Numbered from the stretch's first letter, positions 1-8,907 are shown. The stretch: DNA of 40,087 bases from an uncultured Flavobacteriales bacterium (GCA_913048175.1 CAJWVX010000013.1:1-40087), one strand, 5' to 3'. Made by a program: numbers and translations. The notes: generated by a model not told the origin, from the letters alone.

Positions 1-787
1 ATAAATCTGTAGTAAAATAATCTTTGTGCTTTTTTGCACACATTTTGTAAGCCTTGTAGATAGCATTTGCAGGAACATCACGTTCAACTTTAAGTCTTTT
101 TTCTTTAGTTTGAAGTGGTTCATTTGAGAGGTTTCTTTTAGTGATTTCTCCGGAAGGAATGTTTTTAAACCACTTTTCTGCAAGTTTTTTTATTTCTTTT
201 GTTTCTACATTTCCCGCAACAGTTAAAATTGCATTGTTTGGGAGGTAATGTTTTTTAAAAAATGCTTTAACATCTTCCATTGTAGCATTTTCAATATGAC
301 TAACCTCTTTTCCAATAGTTGCCCATTTATAAGGGTGAGATTTATAGGCTAGTGGTCTTAAAAGCAGCCATACATCTCCATAAGGTTGGTTCAGATAGTT
401 TTGTTTAAATTCTTCAATAACAACACTTCGTTGAACTTCTAAACTTTTATGCGTAAAGGCTAAACTCAACATTCTATCAGATTCTATCCAAAAAGCTGTT
501 TCTAAATTGTCTTTTGGTAAAGTAATGTAGTAGTTTGTTATATCGTTTGATGTAAAAGCATTATTGCTTCCTCCAACTTGTTGAAGTGGGGTGTCAAAAT
601 CTGGAATGTTAATAGAACCACCAAACATTAAGTGTTCAAATAGATGAGCAAATCCAGTTTGATTTTCATTCTCATCTCTAGCTCCAACATCATAAACAAT
701 ATTAAAAGCAGCAATAGGTGTTGATTTATCTTTGTGTACAATTACTCTTAAACCATTTTCTAGAGTGAATTTTTCAAAATTTATCAT
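1..787 (-). CDS. M16 family zinc metallopeptidase (insulinase-like), C-terminal part beyond the window
   Basis: The frame is open from an ATG at 787 to the left edge without a stop, so about 262 N-terminal residues are present. Residues 48-52 read HLFEH, the inverted zinc-binding HxxEH motif of M16 peptidases, and the downstream VVIEEFKQN segment carries the glutamates expected to complete the zinc site. The opening (FTLENGLRVIVHKD) is typical of the family, and I see no signal peptide in this N-terminus. The gene starts three bases after the stop of the flavoenzyme gene at 791-1744, so the two are probably co-transcribed. In this family two M16 domains often act as a clamshell; only the first is visible here. 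Substrate unknown. Confidence 0.93.
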   Translation of the reverse strand, partial: MINFEKFTLENGLRVIVHKDKSTPIAAFNIVYDVGARDENENQTGFAHLFEHLMFGGSINIPDFDTPLQQVGGSNNAFTSNDITNYYITLPKDNLETAFWIESDRMLSLAFTHKSLEVQRSVVIEEFKQNYLNQPYGDVWLLLRPLAYKSHPYKWATIGKEVSHIENATMEDVKAFFKKHYLPNNAILTVAGNVETKEIKKLAEKWFKNIPSGEITKRNLSNEPLQTKEKRLKVERDVPANAIYKAYKMCAKKHKDYFTTDL

Positions 788-790
788 TGT

Positions 791-1744
791 CTAAAAGTTA
801 TATTTTTCTGAATTGAGTTCCGTAAGAGATTGCTTATATTCTATAATAATGTCTTCAATAATTTTACTAATTGGTTCTATGGAGTCTATTAGCCCAGCAA
901 TCTGTCCAATTTCTAGCTCGCCCTCCTCTAGATCTCCTTCAAACATTCCTTTCTTTGCTCTACCTCTCCCTAAAATTTCTTTTTGTTGTTCAGTAGTAGC
1001 TCCATTTTCAATTGCATCAGTTATTTTTTCAAAGAACTTATTTTTTAATAATCGAACTGGAGTAACATCTTTTAATGTGAGAAGTGTAGCTCCATCTTTG
1101 GCTTTTACAATCTCCTCTTTAAATAAGTTATGAGAAGATGCTTCTATTGATGCTGCAAATCTACTTCCCAGTTGAACACCATCAGCACCTAGCGTCATTG
1201 CAGCTAACATTCCTCTCCCTGTTCCTATTCCTCCAGCAGCAATCAGTGGTATATCAATTTCTTTTTTCACCATTGGTATTAGGCAAAGTGTTGTTGTTTC
1301 GTCTCTTCCGTTATGACCACCGGCTTCAAATCCTTCAGCAACAATAGCGTCAACACCCGCGTCTTGAGCTTTTAATGCAAATTTTACTCCTGGTACTACA
1401 TGTGCAACTTTAATGTTTTTTTTTTGAAAAAAAGTAGTGTATTTTTTTGGGTTTCCAGCAGAGGTAAAAACTATTTTAACCCCTTCTTCGATTATTATAC
1501 TAATGAGTTCCTCGATTTGAGGATACATTAGAGGGAGGTTAACTCCGAAAGGTTTGTTAGTCGCCTTTTTACATTTCTGAACATGTTCTCTGAATGTTTC
1601 AGGGTGCATAGATCCTGCACCTATTAGTCCTAGTCCGCCATTGTTACTTACAGCTGAAGCAAGTTTCCATCCACTATTCCAAATCATTCCGCCTTGAATA
1701 ACAGGATATTTAATGTTGAATAATAGGCAAATTTTGTTCTCCAT
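791..1744 (-). CDS. nitronate monooxygenase / 2-nitropropane dioxygenase-like flavoprotein
   Basis: This 317-residue TIM-barrel flavoprotein belongs to the nitronate monooxygenase/FabK group. The N-terminal YPVIQGGMIW segment, the SNNGGLGLIGAG glycine motif and the C-terminal IAAGGIGTGRGMLAAMTLGA and DGVQLGSRF segments, which hold the FMN phosphate, are all present. An AEGFEAGGHNGR loop near the middle is typical of the family and holds the active-site histidine. Members oxidise alkyl nitronates, or as FabK reduce enoyl-ACP; sequence reading alone does not separate these. The ATG at 1744 gives a normal family N-terminus. It is the first gene of a likely two-gene operon with the M16 peptidase, divergent from the barrel gene at 1872. 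Cytoplasmic; no signal peptide. Confidence 0.88.
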   Translation of the reverse strand: MENKICLLFNIKYPVIQGGMIWNSGWKLASAVSNNGGLGLIGAGSMHPETFREHVQKCKKATNKPFGVNLPLMYPQIEELISIIIEEGVKIVFTSAGNPKKYTTFFQKKNIKVAHVVPGVKFALKAQDAGVDAIVAEGFEAGGHNGRDETTTLCLIPMVKKEIDIPLIAAGGIGTGRGMLAAMTLGADGVQLGSRFAASIEASSHNLFKEEIVKAKDGATLLTLKDVTPVRLLKNKFFEKITDAIENGATTEQQKEILGRGRAKKGMFEGDLEEGELEIGQIAGLIDSIEPISKIIEDIIIEYKQSLTELNSEKYNF

Positions 1745-1858
1745 AATTTTAAAAAAATAGATGGGTTAAGTTTTCTACGAAACTACTAAATACAAGTATT
1801 AGTTCTGATTCTTTATAGATAATTTAATTAATATTTGCATTGATTGCTATAAGTTTTA

Positions 1859-1866
1859 TATATTTG
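1859..1866 (+). promoter_or_regulatory. Bacteroidota -7 box for the DUF6089 gene
   Basis: TATATTTG matches the TAnnTTTG consensus exactly. A TTTG at 1834-1837 lies 21 bases upstream and fits the -33 element. The ATG at 1872 follows the box by only five bases, so the transcript would be leaderless or nearly so. Confidence 0.6.
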
Positions 1867-1871
1867 CGAAT

Positions 1872-2792
1872 ATGCAAAAATTGTTACTATCAATAGTATT
1901 CATATCATTGGTTTCATTGTCTAGTTTCGGTCAGTACAATTTGGATTATGGTTTTTCTGTTGGAGGCTCAAATTATTTGGGCGAAGTTGGAGGTGGAGAA
2001 GGTGTTGGTAGAGGATTTGTTTCTGATATGGAATTAGGATTTACAAAATGGACTATCGGTGGTTTTGTAAGGTATAAATTATCTCAAAAATTTGCTATTA
2101 AAGGATCTTTAAATTACATAAGACTTGCTGGGGATGATCTTAAATCTGATAACCCTGGAAGAACTGCCCGGAATCTGAATTTTAAAAATGACATGTTTGA
2201 GTTCTTAGGAACAGGAGAGTTTTATGTTTATCAAGTTAATGATGTAGGTGGTACTGGAAGATATAATACCGATTTTAATTTGTACATATTTGGAGGTGCA
2301 GGAGTTTTTTATAGCAGTCCAAAAGGGCAAAGGACTGATGGAGAATGGGTTTCTTTAAGGCCATTGAAGACAGAAGGCGTTTCTTATAGCAGTATCAATC
2401 TTGCTATACCTTTAGGAGTAGGATTCTATTATACCTTACAAAGAAAATATCGTTTGGGTCTAGAGATTGGTTGGAGAACAACTTTTACAGATTATATTGA
2501 TGATATAAGTACAAATTACATAAATGATCCTGATGGTATTTCAAATAAAACTAATCAAGAGTTATTGGATGAGATTAATTCGACAATAGCAGAAGAAGAT
2601 GGTAATGTAAGCCTACGGAACTTTACAGTTGGAAGTAAAAGAGGGAATCCTGACAATAATGATTCTTACATGACTGCTACTGTTAACTTTAGTTGGGCAA
2701 TTAGAGGTAAGAGTAAGTTTTATAAGTCACGTAACAGCTGGGTACTTGGAAAGAAAAAGAGACGAAGAAGAAAATCGCGAGCGAAGTTCTAA
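1872..2792 (+). CDS. DUF6089-type outer-membrane beta-barrel protein
   Basis: The 306-residue product starts with a signal peptide ending SSFGQ at residue 21. It continues as alternating aromatic and polar strands with the segment GFSVGGSNYLGEVGG, which resembles the opening of DUF6089 proteins of Bacteroidota. The tail is strongly basic (KKKRRRRKSRAKF), as in some family members. Strand pattern and signal peptide place it in the outer membrane or periplasm. Its job is unknown; the barrel could be structural. It is a single-gene unit, with its own promoter at 1859 and a strong terminator at 2807. The family name is from memory of the pattern, not from a search. Confidence 0.78.
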   Translation: MQKLLLSIVFISLVSLSSFGQYNLDYGFSVGGSNYLGEVGGGEGVGRGFVSDMELGFTKWTIGGFVRYKLSQKFAIKGSLNYIRLAGDDLKSDNPGRTARNLNFKNDMFEFLGTGEFYVYQVNDVGGTGRYNTDFNLYIFGGAGVFYSSPKGQRTDGEWVSLRPLKTEGVSYSSINLAIPLGVGFYYTLQRKYRLGLEIGWRTTFTDYIDDISTNYINDPDGISNKTNQELLDEINSTIAEEDGNVSLRNFTVGSKRGNPDNNDSYMTATVNFSWAIRGKSKFYKSRNSWVLGKKKRRRRKSRAKF

Positions 2793-2806
2793 ATCAATAT
2801 GAAAAC

Positions 2807-2838
2807 AAAAAATCCCGAATAATATTCGGGATTTTTTT
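2807..2838. terminator. bidirectional intrinsic terminator
   Basis: A nine-base perfect stem (ATCCCGAAT at 2812-2820, ATTCGGGAT at 2824-2832) has a three-base loop, with an A-run before it and a T-run after it. It sits between the convergent genes ending at 2792 and 2857 and can serve both strands. Confidence 0.9.
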
Positions 2839-2856
2839 GTGCTAAAATTGATAGCC

Positions 2857-3210
2857 CTAATGATCCATTCCACCAAGTTGACAGCAGCCGGGTAAATTAT
2901 CGTAAGCTTTTTTATTTGCTTTAATATCATCAGCATCATATCCAGAATCACTAATAGCGAGTCTTATTTTGGATGGATTAGTCTTTTTAGGTTTGTATTT
3001 TACTGTGAGTTCTGCGGTTTCTATATCTAAGATAGATGAGATTACACCTTTTTCATAAGCCATAGCCTTTTCAATAGTTGCTTTACACATTCCGCATTGG
3101 GATGATGTTTTAATAATGATTGTTTCTGTTTTTTTTGCTTTCTGTGCTCTAATATTACTTGATCCTAATGCAAATATTGTAATTAGAATTAATGTCGTTA
3201 TTTTCTTCAT
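2857..3210 (-). CDS. secreted heavy-metal-associated (HMA) domain protein
   Basis: The 117-residue product has a signal peptide (residues 1 to about 22, ending NIRAQ) followed by a ferredoxin-like HMA domain. The metal-binding CGMC is at residues 39-42 and is followed by KATIEKAM, as in CopZ- and MerP-type chaperones. The C-terminus adds a second potential metal site, GCCQLGGMDH (Cys109, Cys110, Met115, His117). Export makes it a periplasmic metal binder rather than a cytosolic chaperone. It is last in the set with the TonB receptor (34-base gap) and the HYC_CC_PP protein. I infer delivery of copper or another soft metal after receptor uptake; the metal is not determined by the sequence. Confidence 0.87.
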   Translation of the reverse strand: MKKITTLILITIFALGSSNIRAQKAKKTETIIIKTSSQCGMCKATIEKAMAYEKGVISSILDIETAELTVKYKPKKTNPSKIRLAISDSGYDADDIKANKKAYDNLPGCCQLGGMDH

Positions 3211-3244
3211 TTTGTAAGGTTTTAATTGTGTAAGGTTTGTTCTG

Positions 3245-5437
3245 TTATTTAATTTTATATCGTAATCCGAGATAGATATTTCGTCCCATTACAGGCCCCC
3301 AAATTAATGAAGCATCAAAATCTGAGCCATTTGGATTATTGGCTGCTATTATTGGATTGTCTTGTTTGTAATTTAAAATATTCTCAACACCAGAATAAAC
3401 TTCAAACTTTTTAAAGGTTCTTGTTACTTGACCATTTAAAGTGTAATAAGATTCAGATTTTGTACTAATAGCATTTTCTGGCAAATTAGATGCGGTACTT
3501 GTTATTCTGCTAACATCATACCAATGAGCTGTTAGATCAAATTTCCATTTATCAAAATTAGTAATGTATCCTATGTTAATTAGAACTCTGTTTCTTGGTG
3601 TTAAAGGTTTGTCTTTTAAGTCTCCATTATATGTAGTTTTAGTATTGTACCATTTATACGCTGTTTTTAACTCTAAAGCTTTAGTTATTTCAATCGAGTA
3701 TTCTACTTGTAGGCTATGAGAAAAAGACTTGCCATCTAAATTGTAAAAAGAAATTTCTCTTGGATTTTCCATATCAACTACAACCTGATTTGTGAAGTCG
3801 GTATAATAATAGTCAAATGAAAAATTCATTTCTTTTTCTGCAACTTCAAAAAGATGGGTAACACTTGTTCCGTAGTTCCAAGCAATTTCAGGTTTTAAAT
3901 CATTATCATTAAAAATGATGTTTCGTGCACTTGCCATTGTTCCTGAGTTCTCTATAATAGGATTGGCTGTTCTAAATCCTCTACCAGCAGATAATCTAAA
4001 TGCTGATTTATCTGTAAAGTTATATTTGTAGTGAGCTCTAGGTGTTATAAAAGCTCCAAAAGTGTTATGATGATCTGCTCTTAGTCCTAAAACTAGAGCT
4101 GTGTTCTTTTGATTATTATACGCATACTCAAGAAAGGCTCCTGGCACACTTTCTACTTTTCCGAACTTATAAGATTTGTTCAGGTTTTTGTTGAAGTTGT
4201 CATAGACATAGCTTCCTCCCATTTTTATTTTATGATCGGTTGTTTTGATAATAGTTTGATAAATTAAATTAGCATAACCACTATATTGTGTAGCATTAAA
4301 TGATTTTTGACCATAGTTAGATTCATGATTGTGTACTCTAAAACTATTAAGAAAACCAATGCTTTTATAGGCTTGTTTAGGGAAAAGGAATCCATTTTTT
4401 GTAAATACTTCAAATTGTTTTGTTTTAACACCTATGTAGTAAAGCGGCTCCAATTCGTTCGTTTTAATCTGACCAGCGCTTAAATCATCGTAAACAGCTC
4501 TAAAGCCAGCTTGAAACATTCGTTTCTTACCTACATATTTCCATCTATTAAATAGATTGTATTGTTGTCTTAATGGATGGTCATGGAAATTATCCTCATT
4601 ATTATCATGCTTAATACTCTGATTGTTTACATGAAGCATTGTTAATGTGCTCCATTGGGTATTTATTTTTTGAGTAGTTTGTAAATTGATTTCTCCCCTG
4701 CTCATGGTGTTTCCATAAAGATTTAAGTAAAGTTGATCAGCTTCATCTGGCTTTTGCAATTCAATATTTATTTGTCCTGTTATAGATTCATATCCATTGA
4801 TAACTGAACCAGCGCCCTTTTTAATTTGGATTGATTGGGCTTGAGTTCCAGGTATAAAAGTTAATCCATAGGCAGCTGATAATCCACGGACTAAAGGTAA
4901 ATTCTCATATTGAATTTGAGTGTATATTCCATCTAAACCAAGCATTTGAATTTTTTTAGTTCCAGAAACGGCATCCGTAAAATTGACATCAACAGAAGCA
5001 TTGGTTTCAAAGCTTTCTGAAATGTTACAACAGGCTGCCTTTGCTAGTTCTTTAGAACTTAAAGTCTCAACTCTTAAAGGGTCAATTGTGTTAATAAAGG
5101 TACTTGATTGTTTTTCTGTGACTTGAAACTCTTCTAAGCCGATTGTATTTTTCAATTTTATTTTTAGTCTTTTCGAATAGGATTGTAAGATGATAGTGTC
5201 TGTTTGATAGCCCACAAAACTTATTATTAGTGGAGCGGGATAAGATGAAGGTTCTAAAATGGTGAAATTTCCATTTTCATCAGCTACAACACCCATAGTT
5301 GTTTGTTGCCAATAAATATTAGCAAGAGGTACGGGCTCTTTGTTGTTATCTATTACTGTTCCACTAATACTTTTTTGAGCAGAAAGTGTTAGGGTAAATG
5401 CAATAAAAGTGAAGGTTATAATTAATTTATTTTTCAT
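3245..5437 (-). CDS. TonB-dependent outer-membrane receptor with N-terminal carboxypeptidase-like domain
   Basis: The 730-residue protein starts at the ATG at 5437; the frame runs nine codons further upstream, but only the 5437 start gives a clean signal peptide (MKNKLIITFTFIAFTLTLSA). Residues from about 22 to 110 form a CarboxypepD_reg-like domain (ISGTVIDNNKEPVPLANI). The plug follows, with the IQMLGLDGIYTQIQYENLPL and IQIKKGAGSVINGYESITG segments, then a long beta-barrel ending in an aromatic-rich terminal strand (NIYLGLRYKIK). A CC pair opens the plug (KAACCNISESF), unusual for general receptors and consistent with metal-related substrates. It transports a ligand across the outer membrane using TonB energy. 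Neighbours are a secreted HMA protein and an HYC_CC_PP protein, so a metal or metal complex is the likely cargo. Confidence 0.93.
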   Translation of the reverse strand: MKNKLIITFTFIAFTLTLSAQKSISGTVIDNNKEPVPLANIYWQQTTMGVVADENGNFTILEPSSYPAPLIISFVGYQTDTIILQSYSKRLKIKLKNTIGLEEFQVTEKQSSTFINTIDPLRVETLSSKELAKAACCNISESFETNASVDVNFTDAVSGTKKIQMLGLDGIYTQIQYENLPLVRGLSAAYGLTFIPGTQAQSIQIKKGAGSVINGYESITGQINIELQKPDEADQLYLNLYGNTMSRGEINLQTTQKINTQWSTLTMLHVNNQSIKHDNNEDNFHDHPLRQQYNLFNRWKYVGKKRMFQAGFRAVYDDLSAGQIKTNELEPLYYIGVKTKQFEVFTKNGFLFPKQAYKSIGFLNSFRVHNHESNYGQKSFNATQYSGYANLIYQTIIKTTDHKIKMGGSYVYDNFNKNLNKSYKFGKVESVPGAFLEYAYNNQKNTALVLGLRADHHNTFGAFITPRAHYKYNFTDKSAFRLSAGRGFRTANPIIENSGTMASARNIIFNDNDLKPEIAWNYGTSVTHLFEVAEKEMNFSFDYYYTDFTNQVVVDMENPREISFYNLDGKSFSHSLQVEYSIEITKALELKTAYKWYNTKTTYNGDLKDKPLTPRNRVLINIGYITNFDKWKFDLTAHWYDVSRITSTASNLPENAISTKSESYYTLNGQVTRTFKKFEVYSGVENILNYKQDNPIIAANNPNGSDFDASLIWGPVMGRNIYLGLRYKIK

Positions 5438-5524
5438 AATTCTTTTATGTAAGATGACTAGCAATTGATCTTATGTTTGATAAATATTACACGCTTAACC
5501 CAAAAATGGATCAGAAAAAGAATT

Positions 5525-5917
5525 TTATATTTTAAAAGATTGAACTACTTTAATAAGTTCGTAACCACTTGGAGGTGGTAGGTTGGTGTAGAAATTAAAA
5601 TCTGATTGATGAATAACTTTTTTTGCAGCAAAGGTGTTTATGTCATTTTCAACAAAAGAAGATGGTATAACGTTAAAGTTCTGATAATTAGTATCTGTTT
5701 CAAAGTCGAAATTAAATGTTAGACTACCAAATTCACAACATTTTTGAGCTATGGAATTGTTTGTTGTATTCTGATTACAATCATCAAAATCTGATAAGCT
5801 AATTTGCGTGTTTCCACTTATTAGGCAATCCATTTTGTAAATACTAAATTGAAGCGATGATACTAATAAGATTAGGATCATAGAAAAGTTTAAAGAGTAT
5901 TTTAAAATATTTTTCAT
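5525..5917 (-). CDS. HYC_CC_PP-type small exported protein
   Basis: The 130-residue product starts with a hydrophobic segment (residues 10-27) that is a signal peptide or anchor. Its features fit the small Bacteroidota family named for HYC, CC and PP motifs. Residues 60-61 are CC (AQKCCEF) and residues 114-116 are PPP (NLPPPSGYE). The HYC position is degenerate, reading KMDC at 28-31. Cysteines 31, 47, 60 and 61 could bind metal or form disulfides. It is the first gene of the set, 87 bases ahead of the TonB receptor. The family commonly sits beside TonB receptors and heavy-metal proteins, which matches here. Biochemical function is unknown. Confidence 0.72.
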   Translation of the reverse strand: MKNILKYSLNFSMILILLVSSLQFSIYKMDCLISGNTQISLSDFDDCNQNTTNNSIAQKCCEFGSLTFNFDFETDTNYQNFNVIPSSFVENDINTFAAKKVIHQSDFNFYTNLPPPSGYELIKVVQSFKI

Positions 5918-5930
5918 AAATGAATTAATT

Positions 5931-5938
5931 CAAAATTA
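5931..5938 (-). promoter_or_regulatory. -7 box for the HYC_CC_PP / TonB receptor / HMA operon
   Basis: On the minus strand the bases read TAATTTTG, an exact TAnnTTTG match, ending 13 bases before the ATG at 5917. No good -33 TTG is visible at the usual distance. A second exact box facing the other way lies at 5988, so this is a divergent promoter region. Confidence 0.5.
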
Positions 5939-5987
5939 CTAAAAATTAAAATGGGAGGTTTTGGTTGATGATTAATTAACGATTGGC

Positions 5988-5995
5988 TACCTTTG
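5988..5995 (+). promoter_or_regulatory. -7 box for the Nfu gene
   Basis: TACCTTTG is an exact TAnnTTTG match, with a TTG at 5965-5967 lying 20 bases upstream. It falls inside the longer open frame that begins with TTG at 5983, which rules that start out and supports the ATG at 6013, 17 bases after the box. Confidence 0.62.
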
Positions 5996-6012
5996 TAAAA
6001 AAAGAAAAGAAG

Positions 6013-6639
6013 ATGGGAACGACACAAGCGCCTTATACAATTTACGCAGAAAGTACACCAAACCCAAACACAATGAAATTTGTGGCTAACAGGTGGTTAG
6101 TTACCAATGATAAATCTTATGAGGTTTTAGCTAACGAGCGTGATGGTGCTCCATCTCCTTTAGCGGAGAAATTGTTTAGTTTTCCATTTATCAATGGTGT
6201 TTTTATTGCAGGGAATTTTGTTACTATTACAAAAGCAGAAACTATTGAATGGCAAGATGTAATGACAGTATTAAGAGACTTTATTTCTGATTTTTTGAAT
6301 ACAGAAGGAAATGAGGTCATTAGTGAAGCATTCTTAAACGAATCTGTAGAGCAAGAAAACGTAACTGAATTAATTGCAGGAACTTCTTCAGCTAAAACAG
6401 ATTTAGATGACTTTGATAAAAAGATTGTTGAAATATTAAATGAATATATTAAGCCAGCTGTAGAAAGTGATGGTGGTGCTATTGAATTTCATTCCTATGA
6501 AGATGGATTGGTAAAAGTTATCTTAAAAGGAGCTTGTAGTGGTTGTCCTTCATCTACTGCAACTCTTAAAGGAGGTATAGAATCTTTGTTAAAAAGTATG
6601 CTTCCAGAGGTAAGAGAAGTAGAGGCAATTAACGGATAA
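6013..6639 (+). CDS. Nfu/NifU-type iron-sulfur cluster protein
   Basis: The 208-residue product has the Nfu N-terminal domain (YAESTPNPNTMKFVANRWL, residues 11-29) and a C-terminal NifU domain with the cluster-binding CSGC at residues 175-178 (LKGACSGCPSSTATLKGG). It carries an Fe-S cluster and passes it to cytosolic apoproteins. The TTG at 5983 would add ten residues, but a -7 box lies within that extension, so I use the ATG at 6013. Its TAA directly abuts the stop of the convergent dihydrouridine synthase gene with no base between them. LipB is encoded 5 kb away; lipoyl synthase is a known Nfu client in other bacteria, but no direct link is visible here. Confidence 0.93.
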   Translation: MGTTQAPYTIYAESTPNPNTMKFVANRWLVTNDKSYEVLANERDGAPSPLAEKLFSFPFINGVFIAGNFVTITKAETIEWQDVMTVLRDFISDFLNTEGNEVISEAFLNESVEQENVTELIAGTSSAKTDLDDFDKKIVEILNEYIKPAVESDGGAIEFHSYEDGLVKVILKGACSGCPSSTATLKGGIESLLKSMLPEVREVEAING

Positions 6640-7581
6640 TTATTCTTCTAAAATGCTTCTTACAGCATCCTCATAAGCATCAATAGATTTTGATTTTTTA
6701 ATTTTTTTTAATGTTTTTTGAGGGTTATCGAAAGTAGTTGAAAAATATTCCCAATAGCCTAACATTTTTAAGAGCACATGTTTTGCTCCAGAAAGAGATT
6801 GTTCGTATTCATGAAACAAGGTGTCATGAAACTTTCCGAAAACTTCCATTCTGTTTTCTGGATATTCTAGCGTATTAGCTTTTATCATAGATGGTAAAAA
6901 AGGATCAGCAATTAATCCTCTACCTATCATCCAATGATCTATTGATGGAAAACGTTCAACCATTTCCCTATACTTGCTTACTGTAGTTATATCACCATTG
7001 TAATATAGTTTATGATTAGTATTATCGACACATCGCTGGAAGCTTTCTAAATCTACTCCTCCTTTATATAACTGTTTACCAATACGAGCGTGGATAGCAA
7101 TATTCTTGATCGGGTACTTTTCTAAAATGGGAAATACCGAATGTATTTCAGTAGGGTTTTCGTAACCCATTCTCATTTTCATAGAAACAGTTATGTCAGA
7201 CTCTGAATGAACTCTATCCAAAATGTGATCTATCTTTTCTGGTTGACAAATTAAGCCAGATCCCATTCCTCTATTAATAACCATAGGGTAAGGACAGCCT
7301 AGATTCCAGTTCAGTTCTTTGTAACCAAATTGTTGAACATATTTAGCAACAAATAAAAACTCCTCCGCATCATTGGTCATTATTTGAGGAATAACGGCTA
7401 AGGTATTATTGTTCTTTATAAGAATATCTCTCTCGTAAGCTGGCCTAATTACAAACTTACCATTGAGCCTTATATAGGGAGAATAAAATGTATCTATACC
7501 TCCAAAATATTTATGAAAAGCGTTCCTAAACCGAAAATCGGTAAAACCTTGTAATGGGGAGGAAAGTAACGTGTGAATCAT
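6640..7581 (-). CDS. tRNA-dihydrouridine synthase family protein
   Basis: The 313-residue FMN enzyme has the Dus layout. The start MIHTLLSSPLQGFTD matches the family's substrate-end loop, and the catalytic cysteine is Cys96 in NWNLGCPYPMV. The SMKMRMGY and IAIHARIGKQLYKG segments hold the conserved Lys/Arg and His that bind FMN and RNA. YYNGDITT and MIGRGLIADPFL bind the FMN phosphate. It reduces uridines in tRNA D-loops; which position is modified cannot be told. The N-terminus and length are normal for Dus. It is convergent with Nfu and 24 bases downstream of the exported gene ending at 7606. Confidence 0.93.
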   Translation of the reverse strand: MIHTLLSSPLQGFTDFRFRNAFHKYFGGIDTFYSPYIRLNGKFVIRPAYERDILIKNNNTLAVIPQIMTNDAEEFLFVAKYVQQFGYKELNWNLGCPYPMVINRGMGSGLICQPEKIDHILDRVHSESDITVSMKMRMGYENPTEIHSVFPILEKYPIKNIAIHARIGKQLYKGGVDLESFQRCVDNTNHKLYYNGDITTVSKYREMVERFPSIDHWMIGRGLIADPFLPSMIKANTLEYPENRMEVFGKFHDTLFHEYEQSLSGAKHVLLKMLGYWEYFSTTFDNPQKTLKKIKKSKSIDAYEDAVRSILEE

Positions 7582-7605
7582 GAAAAATACTTAGAGCAAA
7601 TGTAA

Positions 7606-8907
7606 TTAATATAATCCTTGCTTAAATAGACTCATGTTTCCATGATTGTAATGATCTTTATGAAGGTAATAGACGATGTTATTATGTATTTTAATTTTTG
7701 TTGGAAAAGTATGTTTTTCTATTTTATAGCTTTCAATAAATTCACCTGTATTTAAATTTATTTTTTTAAGGTAACTCATACTGCCTTTTTTAAATTTAGC
7801 ATAAACTTTTTCTTCTACTTCATCAAATATTAATTCTTTATCCCAACCTCTTTTTGACTCATAATCAATATAAAAACTTCTATTGAATAACAAATTCTCA
7901 TCAAAAACCCAACAGCTATCAGTTGGGTGGTCAAATATATAGATAGAATTATTTATTGAAAAAAGTGGGTTTTCAATTATGTGAGTTAGAAGGTTATCTA
8001 TATAATGAAGCATTCGCCCGAGGTCTCTTGCTCCGTATACTGCAGCTTTACTCTCGCTCATTTTAGAAATACTCGGTTGCTTTAATTTTTTAATAATAGC
8101 TTCTTTTTTCCTAACATACCTTTCGGCTATTTCATTTCTTATTCTTTTTAAATATTTAACATCTTTATTTTCATTTAAATAATAAAACATACTAGTTTGA
8201 CTATTGGCTATCAACTGTTTAAAAATGTAGGTCTTATTATGCTTTGTTTGACAAGGATTTAAGAACATATTGAATTTTTCTAATGAACAATTGTATATGA
8301 GTGATATTCCTAATGAGTCTATCCATAGTTGGTAAACACTATCTTCAGTCATAATATGTGAATTGCCAAAGCAATCTTTGTATAATTCAGTTCCATCTAT
8401 TGCTAGAGGAAGCTCTTTAAGTACATTTAAATCAGAATCCATCAATTTTATTTTAAAAGTTCTTTTCTCCTTCAATAATAGGAGTAAATTGTCTTCATAA
8501 AACTGATAATCATAAATGGAGACAAATGGTTTGTTATAAAGAAGTTCTATTTTGGCTGAGTTTATTTCAAAAGTATTTAGTTGATTAACCTTTTTGTTTA
8601 GTTTAAAAATGATTCTTAGAGTATCGTCAATAATTTCAGATAAATCTGATTTTTTTAATCTAGTAGTTTCTGATCTGAAGTTTATATGAGACACTTTAAT
8701 CGAACTAGGAAATTTCTTTATTGATAAGTAAAAAATACCATCGTAACTTGTAGTTGTTCCTTTTGATGTATTTGTAATTGTAACATTCGTATTTGAAATA
8801 GGAGAACCTGAACTATCTGTTATAATTCCTTTTATTATGGTTCTACTTTGTGATATTCCTAAAAATGAAATACTGATTAAAATAATACAAATAACGAGAC
8901 GCTTCAT
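7606..8907 (-). CDS. exported protein of unknown function with N-terminal carboxypeptidase-like regulatory domain
   Basis: The 433-residue product has a signal peptide ending LGISQ at about residue 20. A CarboxypepD_reg-like beta-sandwich follows (IIKGIITDSSGSPISNTNVT to about residue 105), the type found at the N-terminus of TonB receptors, but no plug or barrel follows. The remaining roughly 320 residues are soluble-looking and rich in short beta strands with repeated phrases such as YDYQFYEDNLLLLL and NNSIYIFDHPTDSCWVFDEN, suggestive of a beta-propeller. I do not recognise this region. A charged helical patch (RYVRKKEAIIKKLKQ) interrupts it. Likely periplasmic or surface-exposed. A perfect six-base inverted repeat (8922-8936) lies just upstream of the start. 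Confidence 0.75.
   Translation of the reverse strand: MKRLVICIILISISFLGISQSRTIIKGIITDSSGSPISNTNVTITNTSKGTTTSYDGIFYLSIKKFPSSIKVSHINFRSETTRLKKSDLSEIIDDTLRIIFKLNKKVNQLNTFEINSAKIELLYNKPFVSIYDYQFYEDNLLLLLKEKRTFKIKLMDSDLNVLKELPLAIDGTELYKDCFGNSHIMTEDSVYQLWIDSLGISLIYNCSLEKFNMFLNPCQTKHNKTYIFKQLIANSQTSMFYYLNENKDVKYLKRIRNEIAERYVRKKEAIIKKLKQPSISKMSESKAAVYGARDLGRMLHYIDNLLTHIIENPLFSINNSIYIFDHPTDSCWVFDENLLFNRSFYIDYESKRGWDKELIFDEVEEKVYAKFKKGSMSYLKKINLNTGEFIESYKIEKHTFPTKIKIHNNIVYYLHKDHYNHGNMSLFKQGLY

Noticed and set aside
813-1347. Plus-strand open frames opposite the nitronate monooxygenase gene
   Set aside because: They lie wholly antisense to a gene with clear family motifs.
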